A stretch of 64,000 nt of DNA, from contig NZ_JAHUWZ010000007.1 of the NCBI RefSeq assembly GCF_019218755.1, positions 124,001 through 188,000 on the forward strand, written 5' to 3'. A program made the position numbers and the translations under genes. This DNA comes from Acidovorax sp. sif1233 (GTDB taxonomy: Bacteria; Pseudomonadota; Gammaproteobacteria; Burkholderiales; Burkholderiaceae_C). Below the pieces are notes generated by a model. It was not told the origin of the DNA. It saw only the letters and a program-made list of their open reading frames with translations, and made no database searches. Shown in pieces: positions 7,820 to 17,059 of this stretch (positions within the stretch are counted from its first letter, which is position 1; every line of letters starts with the position of its first letter).

Positions 7820-8944
7820 ATGTCTATGTCCCTTTCCCGCACGCAGCAGCAGGCCCTGGCGCGCCTGCGGCAGATGGCCTGCCTGGATTTCAGCGGGCTG
7901 CAGCTCATCGAGCCTGTGCTGCACGAACTGCACCGCCTCATCGGCTTCGATAGCGGGGTTTTTTTCTATCCGGATGCCCAGGGGGCGCTGGACGCCTACA
8001 TCGAGCCCTCACCCGCGCGCGAGTGGATGCACCTGTACTTCGACCCGCGGATGAAGGCGCAGGAGCTGAAGCTGGTGCGCTACAGCCTGCACGACTTCGA
8101 CGCGGCGGTGCGCCATGAGCATGGGGTGCTGTTGATGGAGCAGATCCTCCAGGTCACTCACCACGAATTCATCCGCAGCGATTTCTACAACGAGCTGGCG
8201 CGGCCGTCGGAGTGGCAGGATTTTCTGAGCCTGGTGCTGCGCACGCCGCAAGGCCGGGGCGTGGGCTCGCTCAAGTTGTGCCGCCGGCCTGGCGCGCCGC
8301 GCTTTGCGCCTGAAGACATCGCCCTGCTTGAACGGACTTCGCCCTGGCTGGCGCGTGCCCTGCAGCCGGGCGAGCTGGATGCGCAGGACAGTGTGGTGCA
8401 TGACAGCGCCATGCTGGTCGCCACGCCGCAGGGCAGGCTGCTGTGGACATCGCCCCAGGCAGACCAGCTGATGGCGCTGGCCTTTGGCATGCGCTGGTAC
8501 CGCCGCAACGAGCTGCCACCCGCGCTGTGCGTGCTGCTGGAGCGCCTGCGCTGGGTGGAGCAGGACGGCACCGGCCGGGGCCGGGCGCCAGCGCTGCCGC
8601 AACTGGACCTGCACAACGCCAGCGGCTGGTTTTCGCTGCGCGCCACGCAGATGGCGGCCGCGGCGGGGGCCGGTGAAGGTGACTTCGACGGCGGCCGGGC
8701 GGTGGGCATCCACATCACGCAGCGGGTGGCGCGCGTGGCGCGGCTGCTGCCCACGCTGCGCGCGCTGGGCCTGCCGCAGCGCCAGCACGAGCTGGCGTAC
8801 TGGCTGGCGCGCGGAGTGCCCGGGGAGCAGATCGCCACGCGCATGGGCATCAGCGCCAACACGGCCACGTACCACCGGCGGCAGATCTACACGCGGCTGG
8901 GGGTCCAGAGCCGCAAGGAGCTGCAGGCCTATCTGATGAAATAG
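7820..8944 (+). CDS. LuxR-family transcriptional regulator
   Basis: 374 residues from the ATG at 7820; a GTG at 7784 would add 12 residues, and neither has a clear ribosome-binding site. The C-terminal 65 residues form a LuxR-type helix-turn-helix: LPQRQHELAYWLARG, then GEQIATRMGISANTATYHRR and QIYTRLGVQSRKEL, with the recognition helix around ANTATYHRRQIYTRLG. The N-terminal 300 residues resemble the GAF/PAS-like sensor part of Comamonadaceae LuxR solo regulators, but I see no named sensor motif. It is not beside an autoinducer synthase. Signal and targets are unknown. It ends in LMK-stop, where a family A repeat begins. Confidence 0.8.
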   Translation: MSMSLSRTQQQALARLRQMACLDFSGLQLIEPVLHELHRLIGFDSGVFFYPDAQGALDAYIEPSPAREWMHLYFDPRMKAQELKLVRYSLHDFDAAVRHEHGVLLMEQILQVTHHEFIRSDFYNELARPSEWQDFLSLVLRTPQGRGVGSLKLCRRPGAPRFAPEDIALLERTSPWLARALQPGELDAQDSVVHDSAMLVATPQGRLLWTSPQADQLMALAFGMRWYRRNELPPALCVLLERLRWVEQDGTGRGRAPALPQLDLHNASGWFSLRATQMAAAAGAGEGDFDGGRAVGIHITQRVARVARLLPTLRALGLPQRQHELAYWLARGVPGEQIATRMGISANTATYHRRQIYTRLGVQSRKELQAYLMK

Positions 8945-9010
8945 CCGTCAATGACCTGCTGGCGCTTGCTCATCAAGCGCAGAATGCTATCAAATTAGAA
9001 GCATCTTGAT
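8945..9010 (-). repeat. dispersed palindromic repeat, family A, copy 4
   Basis: On the minus strand: GATGCTTCTAATTTGATAGC, then the palindrome GCGCTTG-ATGAG-CAAGCGC and a tail AGGTCATTGACGG. It fills the 80-bp gap between the converging LuxR and deacylase genes. Its hairpin could act as a bidirectional transcription end, although no U-run follows. Confidence 0.75.
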
Positions 9011-9024
9011 GATCTGGCCACCGC

Positions 9025-10017
9025 CTACAGCAGGTGCCGCCGCGCGTAGCGCACCACCGTCACGCCCGCCCGCGCCTGCCGCACCGAGGGCATCACCAGC
9101 ACGCAGTCGTCGTAGGGCGTGGTCACGGGCACGCCGTCGTTGTCCCCAATCAGGGTGCCGGCTTTCTCGAACACCTCCAGCCCGGTGTAAGGCGCCACGA
9201 AGCGGAAGGCGCTGCTGGTGGCGACCACCGGGCCGGTCACCTCCAGCGCCCACTGGCGCGGGGCGTCGGGCAGGCGCCAGCCGGGCAGTTGCCGTGCGAG
9301 TGCCTCGTCGCCGAGCGCGCCGGACTGCGCGAGGAAACGCACGCACTGGTCCTGCGCCACGGCGCGGCTGGCGGGGTCGCCGTGGAAGCCGCATTCGATG
9401 AGCAGCGAACGGGTGCCGTTGTCCTCCAGCTCGCCAAAGCGGCCGTAGTCGCGCATGCGCACGCCGTCCTTGTGGCCCGCGTCCACCACGATGTGCTCGG
9501 GCGAGCGCATGGCGCGTGCCAGCTCCAGGTTGCGCGGCTGGATGCCGGTGAGCAGCAGCGGCGCCGAGGGCTCGTGCATGGAGTGGATGTCGAGCAGCCA
9601 GTCCGCGCGCGCCACGAAGGGCCGCAACGCGGCGGCGCGGCGGCGCTCGGCCGTGTCGGCCGCGTCGATGCGCTCGTCCAGCCACTGGCGGTTGAGGTCT
9701 TCATCGGTGAAGCGCGAGGCGTCGTGCTGGCGGGCGTCGAACCGGTCGAATGCATCGAGATTGCAGAACGCGAGCGTGAGGGTGCCGCGTTCGGGGCGCA
9801 CGCCCGCTTCGAGCAGCCCCTTGAGGGCCCACGCGCCGCACAGCTCGTTGCCATGCACCAGGGCACTGACCATCACGTGGCGCCCGGGCTGCCCCGAGTC
9901 GAAATGCCACACGCCCTCGGTGCCGGTGTTGCCCGCGCGCCAGGCGCCGAGGTCGGGTGCGGGCAGTTCAAAACGCAGCGGCTGGGCCGCGTTGCTGTGG
10001 TCGTGTTGGGCGTTCAT
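9025..10017 (-). CDS. AstE/AspA-family zinc-dependent deacylase
   Basis: 330 residues, typical for the succinylglutamate desuccinylase/aspartoacylase family (M14-like zinc carboxypeptidase fold). The zinc ligands are visible: His55 and Glu58 in LVHGNEL, and His144 in LLDIHSMHEP. DLNRQW (about 106-111) matches the substrate-carboxylate-binding DLNR motif. Such enzymes hydrolyse N-acyl amino acids or related amides in the cytoplasm; the substrate is unknown. The start codon overlaps the stop of the Bug receptor gene by 4 bp (ATGA), so the two are translationally coupled and may serve one substrate. Confidence 0.85.
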   Translation of the reverse strand: MNAQHDHSNAAQPLRFELPAPDLGAWRAGNTGTEGVWHFDSGQPGRHVMVSALVHGNELCGAWALKGLLEAGVRPERGTLTLAFCNLDAFDRFDARQHDASRFTDEDLNRQWLDERIDAADTAERRRAAALRPFVARADWLLDIHSMHEPSAPLLLTGIQPRNLELARAMRSPEHIVVDAGHKDGVRMRDYGRFGELEDNGTRSLLIECGFHGDPASRAVAQDQCVRFLAQSGALGDEALARQLPGWRLPDAPRQWALEVTGPVVATSSAFRFVAPYTGLEVFEKAGTLIGDNDGVPVTTPYDDCVLVMPSVRQARAGVTVVRYARRHLL

Positions 10018-11003
10018 TCTTCGATCTTGGCGAATTCAACAATCTTCTTGTACTTGGCCACTTCGGCGGACAGGAACTGGTCGATGTTCACGTTGGTGGC
10101 GGCCACGGTGGAGCCGGTGGCTTCCATCTTCTTGCGGAATTCGGGCGACTGCAGGCTGTCGTTCAGGGCCTTCTTCACCTTGTCGAACACCGGCTTGGGC
10201 AGGTTCGCGGGTGCCATGAGGGCAAACCACACGCCGATGTCCACGTTCTTGTACTGCGGTGTTTCGGCCAGCGCCGGGATCTCGGGCGTGGTGGCCGAAC
10301 GCTTGGCCTCGGTGGTGCCCAGGGCGATCACCTTGCCGCTTCGGATGTGCGGCAGGCCGCTGGAGAGCACGAACACGCCGTACTCCAGGTTGTTGCCCAT
10401 GAGGTCGTTGGTCAGCGGCGCCACGCCGCGGTAGGGGATGTGCGTCATGAACAGCTTGCCCTGCTCCTTGACCATCTCGCCCGCCAGGTGCAGCGAGGTG
10501 CCCACGCCCGAGCTGCCGTAGCTGAACTTGCCGGGGTTCTTCGAGACCTTCTGCGTGAATTCGGCCAGGTTCTTCACGCCCGAGCCGGTGGACGCCACGA
10601 GCACCAGGGGCTGCGAGGCGATCAGGCCGATGGCGGTGAAGTCCTTCACGTCGTACTTCACCTTCTTGGTCACGAGCTTGTTGATGGCGATCTCGTTGCT
10701 CGCGCCCACCAGCAGGGTGTAGCCGTCCGGGGCCGCGCTGGCCACCTTCTGCGCGCCAATGGCGCCGCCCGCGCCGCCGACGTTCTCGATCACCACGGGC
10801 ACGCCGAGCTTGTTGCCCAGCTCCGTGGCCACGGTGCGCGCCGTCAGGTCGGTGCTGCCCCCCGGCGGGTAGCCCACGACGATGGTGATGGGCTTGGAGG
10901 GGTAGGCGTCCTGCGCCAGCGCGGACGCGGCGGGCAAGCACAGGCCGCACAGCAGGGCGGTGGCGGCGGCCGTGGCACGGCGGCGGGAAAAGGTGTGGGG
11001 CAT
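10014..11003 (-). CDS. Bug/TctC-family periplasmic solute-binding protein
   Basis: 329 residues from the ATG at 11003. The open frame runs much further upstream, but the signal peptide fixes the start: several Arg, then ALLCGLCLPAASALA. Family marks are AYPSKPITIVVGYPPGG, AGGAIGAQKVASAAPDGYTL and the conserved IPYRG. Bug proteins bind carboxylates or other small acids for tripartite tricarboxylate transporters, and often lack adjacent membrane subunits, as here. The ligand is unknown. Neighbours are a LysR gene upstream and an overlapping deacylase gene downstream, which suggests acylated amino acids or a related acid. Confidence 0.9.
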   Translation of the reverse strand: MPHTFSRRRATAAATALLCGLCLPAASALAQDAYPSKPITIVVGYPPGGSTDLTARTVATELGNKLGVPVVIENVGGAGGAIGAQKVASAAPDGYTLLVGASNEIAINKLVTKKVKYDVKDFTAIGLIASQPLVLVASTGSGVKNLAEFTQKVSKNPGKFSYGSSGVGTSLHLAGEMVKEQGKLFMTHIPYRGVAPLTNDLMGNNLEYGVFVLSSGLPHIRSGKVIALGTTEAKRSATTPEIPALAETPQYKNVDIGVWFALMAPANLPKPVFDKVKKALNDSLQSPEFRKKMEATGSTVAATNVNIDQFLSAEVAKYKKIVEFAKIEE

Positions 11004-11049
11004 GGTTCGGGCTCCTGGGTCGTCGTGGGGGCTGGGCACCGCGCGCCCC

Positions 11050-11084
11050 GGGCCGGCGGTGCATGCATGCATGCAGGCCGGCCC
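11050..11084. promoter_or_regulatory. long near-perfect palindrome upstream of the Bug gene
   Basis: GGGCCGGC and GCCGGCCC arms enclose TGCATGCATGCATGCA, itself a palindrome of four TGCA units. The whole 35 bp is self-complementary except for the uneven spacers GG and G. It lies 47 bp before the Bug start codon. It could be an operator, an mRNA hairpin or a slippage-prone tract; I cannot tell which. Confidence 0.4.
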
Positions 11085-11138
11085 CGGCGGCACGCGCGGT
11101 GGGTGGCACGATTGTGAAAAGGCGCGCCCCCCAGCGTG

Positions 11139-11153
11139 GTGCCGAAACGGCAC
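11139..11153. promoter_or_regulatory. palindrome GTGCCG-AAA-CGGCAC, possible LysR-type site
   Basis: A perfect 6-bp inverted repeat with a 3-bp centre, 136 bp upstream of the Bug gene and 48 bp past the LysR stop codon. Size and position would suit a LysR-type operator, or a weak terminator for the LysR gene. No regulator link is shown by the sequence itself. Confidence 0.3.
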
Positions 11154-11200
11154 GGTCTGTTGCCAAATGGGTTGCAGGCCCTGGTGGAAACCCCTGGGCT

Positions 11201-12097
11201 TCAGCGCTGGGAGAGGGCTTTCCACAGCGCCTCGGCCATGGGCCCCAGGCGGCGCTTGGGCCGGTACAGGCGCACGTCGAAGCGCACTTCCATGCGCGCG
11301 TCGCCCGCGGGCGCCAGGCGCCGGGCCTTGCAGTCGGCATGCACCATGGACCAGGGCAGCCAGGCCACGCCCAGGCCCTTTTGCACGTATTCGTAGTGGG
11401 CGTCGGCGGAGTCGCACTCCACCACGCGCTGCAGGCGCGGCGCGTGGGGGTTCTGCGTCAGGTGGTCTTCCACCAGCCGGCCCAGGGCCAGCTGGGGCGC
11501 GTAGGCCAGGTAGGGCACCAGTGCCGGGCCCTGCCCGAACCGGTGCAGCGCCTGGCCCTGCGCGGTGGCGCGCGACACGGGCACCAGCCGGTCGGAGGCC
11601 ACGGTGACGTGCGTGAACTGGCGCGCGTCCAGCCGGATCGCCAGTGCCGGATGGTGGTAGACCAGCGAGAAGTCGGCCTCGTTGCGCTCGAGCATCGCCA
11701 CGGTGTCGGCCAGGGCGCGGGTGCGGATGCACAGCTCGCCGTTCTGCAGGAGGGGCTGCAGCCGCACGAGCCAGTCGGCCACGACGGTGCGTGCCAGCGT
11801 GCGGCCCGTGGCGAGCGTCACGGTGCGGGCCTGCCGGCCGGCCAGGCTCTGCAGTTCCTCGTGCGATTGCGCCAGGCTGCGCGCCATGTGGCCTGCGGTC
11901 TCCAGAAAGCTCTGCCCCGCGGGCGTGAGCGAGACGGGGCCGCCGCCCCGCTCCACCAGCGGCGTTCCCGCCCAGGCCTCCAGCGCGCGGATGCGCCGGC
12001 CAAATGCGGGGTGCGTCACATGCCGCAGTTCGGCCGCGCGCGTGAAACTGCGCTCCTGCGCGAGAACGATGAAGTCTTCAAGCCACTTGAGCTGCAT
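11201..12097 (-). CDS. LysR-family transcriptional regulator
   Basis: 298 residues, the usual length. The N-terminal winged helix-turn-helix is clear: MQLKWLEDFIVLAQERSFT, RAAELRHVTHPAFGRRIRAL and EAWAGTPLVERG. The rest is a periplasmic-binding-protein-like effector domain; VSLTPAGQSFLE is the usual link. It lies upstream of the Bug receptor and deacylase genes on the same strand, 197 bp apart, and probably controls them; the effector is unknown. pyrF lies 54 bp upstream and is unlikely to be functionally tied. Confidence 0.9.
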   Translation of the reverse strand: MQLKWLEDFIVLAQERSFTRAAELRHVTHPAFGRRIRALEAWAGTPLVERGGGPVSLTPAGQSFLETAGHMARSLAQSHEELQSLAGRQARTVTLATGRTLARTVVADWLVRLQPLLQNGELCIRTRALADTVAMLERNEADFSLVYHHPALAIRLDARQFTHVTVASDRLVPVSRATAQGQALHRFGQGPALVPYLAYAPQLALGRLVEDHLTQNPHAPRLQRVVECDSADAHYEYVQKGLGVAWLPWSMVHADCKARRLAPAGDARMEVRFDVRLYRPKRRLGPMAEALWKALSQR

Positions 12098-12151
12098 GGG
12101 CCGATCCGGGGTGCGGCGGCGGCGCGGGGCTGGGGGCCGTGCGGGTGCGGA

Positions 12152-12979
12152 TCAGCGCGCGCGCGCCGCTTCGAGCACCGCGCGGGTGCGCTGGGCCTCG
12201 GTACGGGCGGCGGCCGCAAAGTCGCTGCCCTTGGATGCGTACAGGATCGAGCGCGACGAGTTCACGATGATCGGCCCCCCGTCGCGCAGCCCCGCCCGCA
12301 CCGTGGCCACGGCATCGCCCCCCTGGGCTCCCACGCCGGGAATCAGCAGCGGCAGCGTGGGCGCGATGCCACGCACGCGTTCGATCTCCTGCGGGTAGGT
12401 GGCGCCAACCACCAGCCCCAGCTGGCCGTTCTTGTTCCAGGGGCCCTGCGCCAGACGCGCCACATGCTCGTACATCAGCGGCTGGCCTTCGACGCTGGCC
12501 AGGCGCTGGGTCTGCAGGTCGTCGCCGCCCGGGTTGGAGGTGCGGCACAGCAGGAAGGCCCCCTTGCCGTGGTAGGCCAGGTAGGGCTCGATGGAGTCGA
12601 ACCCCATGAAGGGCGACAGCGTGACCGCATCGGCGCCATAGCGCTCGAAGGCTTCCTTGGCGTACTGCTCGGCCGTGGAGCCGATGTCGCCCCGCTTGGC
12701 GTCCAGGATCACCGGCACGTGCGGCGCGTTGGCGCGCATGTGCTGCATCAGGCGCTCAAGCTGGTCTTCGGCGCCATGCGCGGCGAAGTAGGCGATCTGG
12801 GGCTTGAACGCACAGACCAGGTCGGCCGTGGCGTCCACGATGGCCGCGCAGAAGTCGTAGATCCTGTGCGTTTCGCCCTGCATTCCCGCAGGAAACCGAG
12901 TGGGTTCCGGGTCCAGGCCCACGCACAGCAGGGAGTTGTTCTGCGCCGTGGCGTCGCGCAGCATGTCGGTGAAAGTCAT
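12152..12979 (-). CDS. pyrF: orotidine 5'-phosphate decarboxylase, type 2
   Basis: 275 residues, the long bacterial type 2 form. The catalytic signature [18 protein letters not shown] holds the Asp-Lys-Asp set, and [14 protein letters not shown] is the N-terminal phosphate/strand region. [12 protein letters not shown] near the C-terminus is the phosphate-binding loop. It converts OMP to UMP, the last step of de novo pyrimidine synthesis, in the cytoplasm. The ATG at 12979 is the only sensible start. Confidence 0.95.
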   Translation of the reverse strand: MTFTDMLRDATAQNNSLLCVGLDPEPTRFPAGMQGETHRIYDFCAAIVDATADLVCAFKPQIAYFAAHGAEDQLERLMQHMRANAPHVPVILDAKRGDIGSTAEQYAKEAFERYGADAVTLSPFMGFDSIEPYLAYHGKGAFLLCRTSNPGGDDLQTQRLASVEGQPLMYEHVARLAQGPWNKNGQLGLVVGATYPQEIERVRGIAPTLPLLIPGVGAQGGDAVATVRAGLRDGGPIIVNSSRSILYASKGSDFAAAARTEAQRTRAVLEAARAR

Positions 12980-13078
12980 GGGGCGTGATTTTAGGTGGGG
13001 GCATCCGCCGCGGCGGGGTTTTCTGGCGGCCGGGACGGCTGCCGTGGCACCGGCATGGCCTGGTGGCCGCCGGCGGGC

Positions 13079-13112
13079 AACAAAAAAGGCCGTCTCGACG
13101 GCCTTTTTTGTT
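13079..13112. terminator. bidirectional intrinsic terminator
   Basis: AAAAAAGGCCGTC-TC-GACGGCCTTTTTT: a 7-bp GC stem extended by A/T pairs and flanked by A6 and T6, so it works on either strand. It ends the lipoprotein pair at 13146-14389 on the minus strand and shields pyrF upstream. This is the clearest terminator in the window. Confidence 0.9.
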
Positions 13113-13145
13113 GCTCTTGTGCGGGACCGGCTTGCGGGCGGCCGC

Positions 13146-13703
13146 TCAGCGCTGTACGGCCAGCAGGCGCTGCACGTCGCGATCGTTGGGCAGTGCGTAG
13201 TCGTAGCCGCGGATGATGCGGCTGTCTTCGGTGCGCACGAGTTTCAGGCTCACGTAGGTGTAGTTGGCCGCGGCCGAGTACGTACCGACGAGCACCAGCG
13301 ACGCATTGTGGCTGCGCGCGATGTCCTTGATCTCGCGCGACAGCAGCAGCTCGCCGGCGCCTTCGCGCACGAACACGTCGCCACGCAGCTTGATTTCCTT
13401 GACGTTGAAGCCGCTGGACGCCATGTGCGAGGCGTACTGCTCGGACAGCGTGCGGCCCAGGGGGGCCGAGCGGCTCAGGTCGTTCACGTTCACGACGGTG
13501 GCCACCAGGACCGGGCCGCTGCCTGCAGCGCTCAGGTCAAAGCCCGCGGTGAGCTTGGCGACGGCATCGCGGCTGTTGGCCAGGAACTGGTTGTTGGCGG
13601 CTTCCTGGTACGTGGGCTCCGTGCGCACGGGCGTGCCGTTGTTGGCGCAACCTGCCAGCAGGGCTGCGGCGGCCAGCGCGGTCAGAAGTGCTGTGGATTT
13701 CAT
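13146..13703 (-). CDS. FlgO-like outer-membrane lipoprotein
   Basis: 185 residues. The lipobox is LLAGC within [19 protein letters not shown] sequence, with acylated Cys at about residue 19. The body, with [39 protein letters not shown] and [20 protein letters not shown], matches the FlgO-domain pattern. FlgO is a lipoprotein studied in Vibrio flagellar assembly. No flagellar gene is near, so a general envelope role is as likely. It overlaps the upstream lipoprotein gene by 4 bp (ATGA), indicating coupling. Confidence 0.75.
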   Translation of the reverse strand: MKSTALLTALAAAALLAGCANNGTPVRTEPTYQEAANNQFLANSRDAVAKLTAGFDLSAAGSGPVLVATVVNVNDLSRSAPLGRTLSEQYASHMASSGFNVKEIKLRGDVFVREGAGELLLSREIKDIARSHNASLVLVGTYSAAANYTYVSLKLVRTEDSRIIRGYDYALPNDRDVQRLLAVQR

Positions 13704-14389
13704 TGCGAGACCACCTTCATGTTGACGTTCTTGTAGTACGAGGGGCGCAGGAACAACGGCGTGTCCGCGTTTTCCAGGTAGTACACATCGGTCTTGCGTG
13801 CCACGTACTGGCCGCCCCGCGTCACGGTGGTGGTCAGGATCATTTCGGTGTTGGTGGGGCCGCCCGAGTTGATGCTGGCGCCGTAGTCGGCCAGCGAGGT
13901 CAGGCCCAGCGTGGCCAGCATCTGAGCGTCCAGGTGTTCGTGGCGCAGGCCATAGGCGGCCATCAGGCCCGCGGCGATCATGGTGAACTGGCCGGGAATG
14001 AAATGGGGGCGCGGGCTGTTGTGGCGAACGACCTGCGTGTTGTAGGTCACGTTGAGCGTCTGGCCGGGGTCTTGCAGCACGGGGGCGCCGCTCTGGACCA
14101 GCTTGGTGATCAGGAAGTCGCGGAACGCCAGGTCGAACGGGCTGGGGTTGGGCGGCAAGGCCACATGCAGCGGCGTGCCCGGCGCCATGCCAGACTTGTC
14201 GAGCGTGCTGAGCGTTTGCGCCACCACGTCGTTGGAAACCAGTTCCCAGTGACCGGCGGAGCGGACCTTGGGTTGTACCGTGAGCTCAAAGTTTTCCGCC
14301 AGGGGAATGGGCGAACGATAAGCACATCCCGCCAAAGTAGCCACAGCGCCGGCGAGCACCGCCAAGCTGACTGCCTTTGAAAATTTCAT
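13700..14389 (-). CDS. lipoprotein of unknown function, partner of the FlgO-like protein
   Basis: 229 residues. The start is supported by AGGAGGGAA just before the ATG at 14389. The lipobox is ATLAGC, with Cys at about residue 22. The mature protein has a charged N-terminal part and a C-terminal part with TNTEMILTTTVTRGG and YVARKTDVYYLE, suggesting beta structure. I do not recognise the family. Its stop overlaps the FlgO-like start, so the two products probably work together in the outer membrane. Confidence 0.75.
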   Translation of the reverse strand: MKFSKAVSLAVLAGAVATLAGCAYRSPIPLAENFELTVQPKVRSAGHWELVSNDVVAQTLSTLDKSGMAPGTPLHVALPPNPSPFDLAFRDFLITKLVQSGAPVLQDPGQTLNVTYNTQVVRHNSPRPHFIPGQFTMIAAGLMAAYGLRHEHLDAQMLATLGLTSLADYGASINSGGPTNTEMILTTTVTRGGQYVARKTDVYYLENADTPLFLRPSYYKNVNMKVVSQ

Positions 14390-14458
14390 GATTCCCTCCT
14401 ACGGACTTTGAGAGGCGGGGACATGAACAGATACATCCCACGCGATTGAAAAATAATT

Positions 14459-14510
14459 CTGGGCGCGATACTCAACAAAAACAAGAAAAAATTGAGGTAA
14501 CTGCGCCCAG
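14459..14510. promoter_or_regulatory. long imperfect hairpin in the leader of the lipoprotein pair
   Basis: CTGGGCGC (14459-14466) pairs with GCGCCCAG (14503-14510), and CTCAA pairs with TTGAG inside, around an A-rich loop (U-rich in the minus-strand RNA). It lies 70 bp before the start codon at 14389, within the 209-bp gap to pgk. It could be a regulatory leader, an operator or the terminator of pgk; the U-rich loop is unusual for a terminator. Confidence 0.4.
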
Positions 14511-14598
14511 ACACACGCAATTCGTTGTTTTTGGTCACAGATTGGCGTGCTTGCTTACGCGCGGCTGCATTTGCTTGTGCGTCCGCGTGTAACAAATT

Positions 14599-15798
14599 TC
14601 AAACACTGGTAACGGCGCGTTTTTCGAGGATTTCAAACGCGGGCAGCGTCTTGCCTTCCAGCACTTCCAGGAAGGCCCCACCTCCCGTGGAGATGTAGCC
14701 CACCTGCTTGTCGATGCCGTATTTGGCGATGGCCGCCAGGGTGTCGCCACCACCGGCGATGCTGAACGCGGGCGAGTCGGCGATGGCCTTGGCGATCTCG
14801 CGCGTGCCGTTCTCAAAGGCGGCGAATTCGAAGACGCCCACGGGGCCGTTCCAGACGATGGTGCCTGCCGACTTGAGCTGGGCGGCCAGGCGGGCGGCGG
14901 TGTCGGGGCCGATGTCCAGGATCAGGTCGTCCTCGGCCACATCGGCCGCGGCCTTGACGGTGGCGGGGGCGTCGGCGGCAAAGCTCTTGGCGGTGACCAC
15001 GTCGGTCGGGATCGGCACTTCCGCGCCCCGCGCCTTCATGGCGGCGATCACGGCGCGCGCTTCTTCCAGCAGGTCGGGCTCGGCCAGGCTCTTGCCGATG
15101 GGCAGGCCCGCCGCCAGCATGAAGGTGTTGGCAATGCCGCCCCCCACGATGAGCTGGTCCACCTTGTCGGCCAGGCTCTTGAGGATGGTGAGCTTGGTCG
15201 ATACCTTGGAGCCCGCCACGATGGCCGCCAGCGGGCGCTGGGGATGGGCCAGGGCCTTGGTCAGGGCATCGATCTCGGCCGACAGCAGCGGGCCGGCGCA
15301 GGCGATCGGTGCGAACTGGGCGATGCCGTAGGTCGTGCCTTCGGCGCGGTGGGCGGTGCCAAAGGCATCGTTCACGAAGATGTCGCACAGAGCGGCCAGC
15401 TTGCGGGCCAGGTCTTCCTTGTTCTTCTTCTCGCCCACATTCAGGCGGCAGTTCTCCAGCAGCACGACCTGGCCGGGGGCGACGGCGACGCCGTCCACCC
15501 AGTTCGAGACCAGGGGCACCTCGCGGCCCAGCAGCTCGGCCAGGCGCGCGGCCACGGGGGCCAGGGAATCCTCGGGTTTGAATTCGCCTTCGGTCGGACG
15601 GCCCAGGTGGCTGGTCACCATCACCGCGGCGCCGGCGTCCAGCGCCATGCGGATGCAGGGAATGGATGCGCGGATGCGGGTGTCTTCGGTGATGCGGCCG
15701 GCGTCGTCCTGTGGAACGTTCAGGTCGGCGCGGATGAAGACGCGCTGGCCTTGGGCCTTGCCCTGGGCACAGAGATCGGAAAAGCGGAGGATGTTCAT
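14599..15798 (-). CDS. pgk: phosphoglycerate kinase
   Basis: 399 residues from the ATG at 15798, the normal length; the open frame extends much further upstream without any Pgk sequence. N-domain marks are [27 protein letters not shown] and [14 protein letters not shown]. Nucleotide-side marks are [20 protein letters not shown] and [12 protein letters not shown]. It transfers phosphate between 1,3-bisphosphoglycerate and ADP in glycolysis and the Calvin cycle. It stands alone, with the azlCD genes 86 bp upstream in the same direction. Confidence 0.95.
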   Translation of the reverse strand: MNILRFSDLCAQGKAQGQRVFIRADLNVPQDDAGRITEDTRIRASIPCIRMALDAGAAVMVTSHLGRPTEGEFKPEDSLAPVAARLAELLGREVPLVSNWVDGVAVAPGQVVLLENCRLNVGEKKNKEDLARKLAALCDIFVNDAFGTAHRAEGTTYGIAQFAPIACAGPLLSAEIDALTKALAHPQRPLAAIVAGSKVSTKLTILKSLADKVDQLIVGGGIANTFMLAAGLPIGKSLAEPDLLEEARAVIAAMKARGAEVPIPTDVVTAKSFAADAPATVKAAADVAEDDLILDIGPDTAARLAAQLKSAGTIVWNGPVGVFEFAAFENGTREIAKAIADSPAFSIAGGGDTLAAIAKYGIDKQVGYISTGGGAFLEVLEGKTLPAFEILEKRAVTSV

Positions 15799-15884
15799 GG
15801 GAGGGGGGCTTCCTGGTGGGGGCACGTGGATCAGGGCCGCCATTTTAGGCGGCCCCACCCGCGGCCCTGCCCCGCCACCGATCC

Positions 15885-16238
15885 CTACCAGCCCCATCCG
15901 ATGTGCAGCGGCAGGTACACGGCCATGCCGACCACGATGGTCCCCAGGATGCCCCGCCGCCAGAAGTAGTACGCGCTCGCGCACAGGACGGCGGGGAGCC
16001 GGGCGTCCATGAGCGTATCGATGAGCTCGCCCCGGGTGATGAGGATCTCGGGCGCGATCACGGCCGTCAGGGCGGCCAGTGGCGCGTACTTGAGGCCGCG
16101 CTTGAGCCAGTCGGGCAGGGGCAGCTCGCGCTCGGGAATCATGAAGAAGGAGCGCGAGACCACCGTGATGACGGCCAGCCCCGCCACGGCGATGAAGGGT
16201 TCCAGCAGATCCCACCAGGACGACCAGGGCGCATTCAT
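15885..16238 (-). CDS. azlD: AzlD-family branched-chain amino acid exporter subunit
   Basis: 117 residues with four predicted membrane segments: [18 protein letters not shown], the stretch around [26 protein letters not shown] and [16 protein letters not shown]. Length and the [11 protein letters not shown] motif fit AzlD, the small partner of AzlC in LIV-E type export (4-azaleucine resistance in Bacillus). Its start overlaps the azlC stop by 4 bp. Confidence 0.85.
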   Translation of the reverse strand: MNAPWSSWWDLLEPFIAVAGLAVITVVSRSFFMIPERELPLPDWLKRGLKYAPLAALTAVIAPEILITRGELIDTLMDARLPAVLCASAYYFWRRGILGTIVVGMAVYLPLHIGWGW

Positions 16239-17059
16239 GGGTGGCGCTCCTCGCGCAGCGGCACGATGTCACCCGCCTCGACGTGTTCGCGTTCCTCGGG
16301 CGGCATCACGCTGTCGGCGGGCACCAGCAGCAGTTCCGGCTTGTGGCGGCGGCGGTCCACGGCCTCCATGAGCAACCCCGCGGCCACGGCGGCGGCCAGG
16401 GCCACCAGGATGTTGAGCTTGAGCGGCAGCGCGAAGGCCGCGATCGCGGCCGTCGCGGCGACGCCCGTGGCGAGCCAGGTGGCCCGGTCGAACAGCAGCG
16501 ACAGCAGCACGCCCAGCAGCGCCAGCACGCCCGCGAACCCCAGGCCCCAGGACAGCGGCACGGCATTGGCCAGGAAGATGCCCGCGATGGACGGCACCTG
16601 CCAGGCCAGCCAGTTGGTGGCCGCTGCGCCCCAGAAGTACGGCAACTGCTCGGGCTGCGGGCGCGGTTCGGGAAAGCGTTTCATGAAGGCCACATAGATC
16701 ACGTCGCCGCTGAAATAGCCCACGGCCAGCCGCTGCCGCACGGGCAGGTGCGCGAAGTAGCTGCGCCACATGCTGCTGAAGATCACGAAGCGCAGGTTCA
16801 CGCAACTGGCCGTGAGCCAGACCACCCACAGCGGCGCGCCCGCCGCCATCAGCGGGATGACCGCCAGCTGCGCGCTGCCGGCATACACCACCAGGGACAT
16901 GAAGACGGCCATGCCGATGGGCAGGCCGCTCTTGACCATGACCACCCCGGTGACCAGGCCCCACGCGCCAATGCCCACGGCCGTGCCCACCATGTCGGTG
17001 GCGGCCATGCGAAAGGAGGGGTGGCGCAGCGTGCGGCCGACGAGGTCCCTGTGGCTCAT
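16235..17059 (-). CDS. azlC: AzlC-family branched-chain amino acid exporter subunit
   Basis: 274 residues with about seven or eight hydrophobic segments. The AzlC signature region is [20 protein letters not shown] and [20 protein letters not shown]. It forms an inner-membrane exporter with AzlD for branched-chain amino acids; this family is also known to move other hydrophobic amino acids, so the substrate is inferred. A hydrophilic tail of about 40 residues ([15 protein letters not shown] onward) extends past the last segment. The start overlaps fmt's stop by 4 bp, placing it in the def-fmt operon. Confidence 0.85.
   Translation of the reverse strand: MSHRDLVGRTLRHPSFRMAATDMVGTAVGIGAWGLVTGVVMVKSGLPIGMAVFMSLVVYAGSAQLAVIPLMAAGAPLWVVWLTASCVNLRFVIFSSMWRSYFAHLPVRQRLAVGYFSGDVIYVAFMKRFPEPRPQPEQLPYFWGAAATNWLAWQVPSIAGIFLANAVPLSWGLGFAGVLALLGVLLSLLFDRATWLATGVAATAAIAAFALPLKLNILVALAAAVAAGLLMEAVDRRRHKPELLLVPADSVMPPEEREHVEAGDIVPLREERHP

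Noticed and set aside
11060-11075. CRISPR-like or tandem repeat array
   Set aside because: Only four TGCA units with no spacers; a microsatellite within a palindrome.
12152-12979. pyrF and the Bug-LysR genes as one catabolic unit
   Set aside because: Same direction and close spacing only; pyrF is a housekeeping gene and no functional link is visible.
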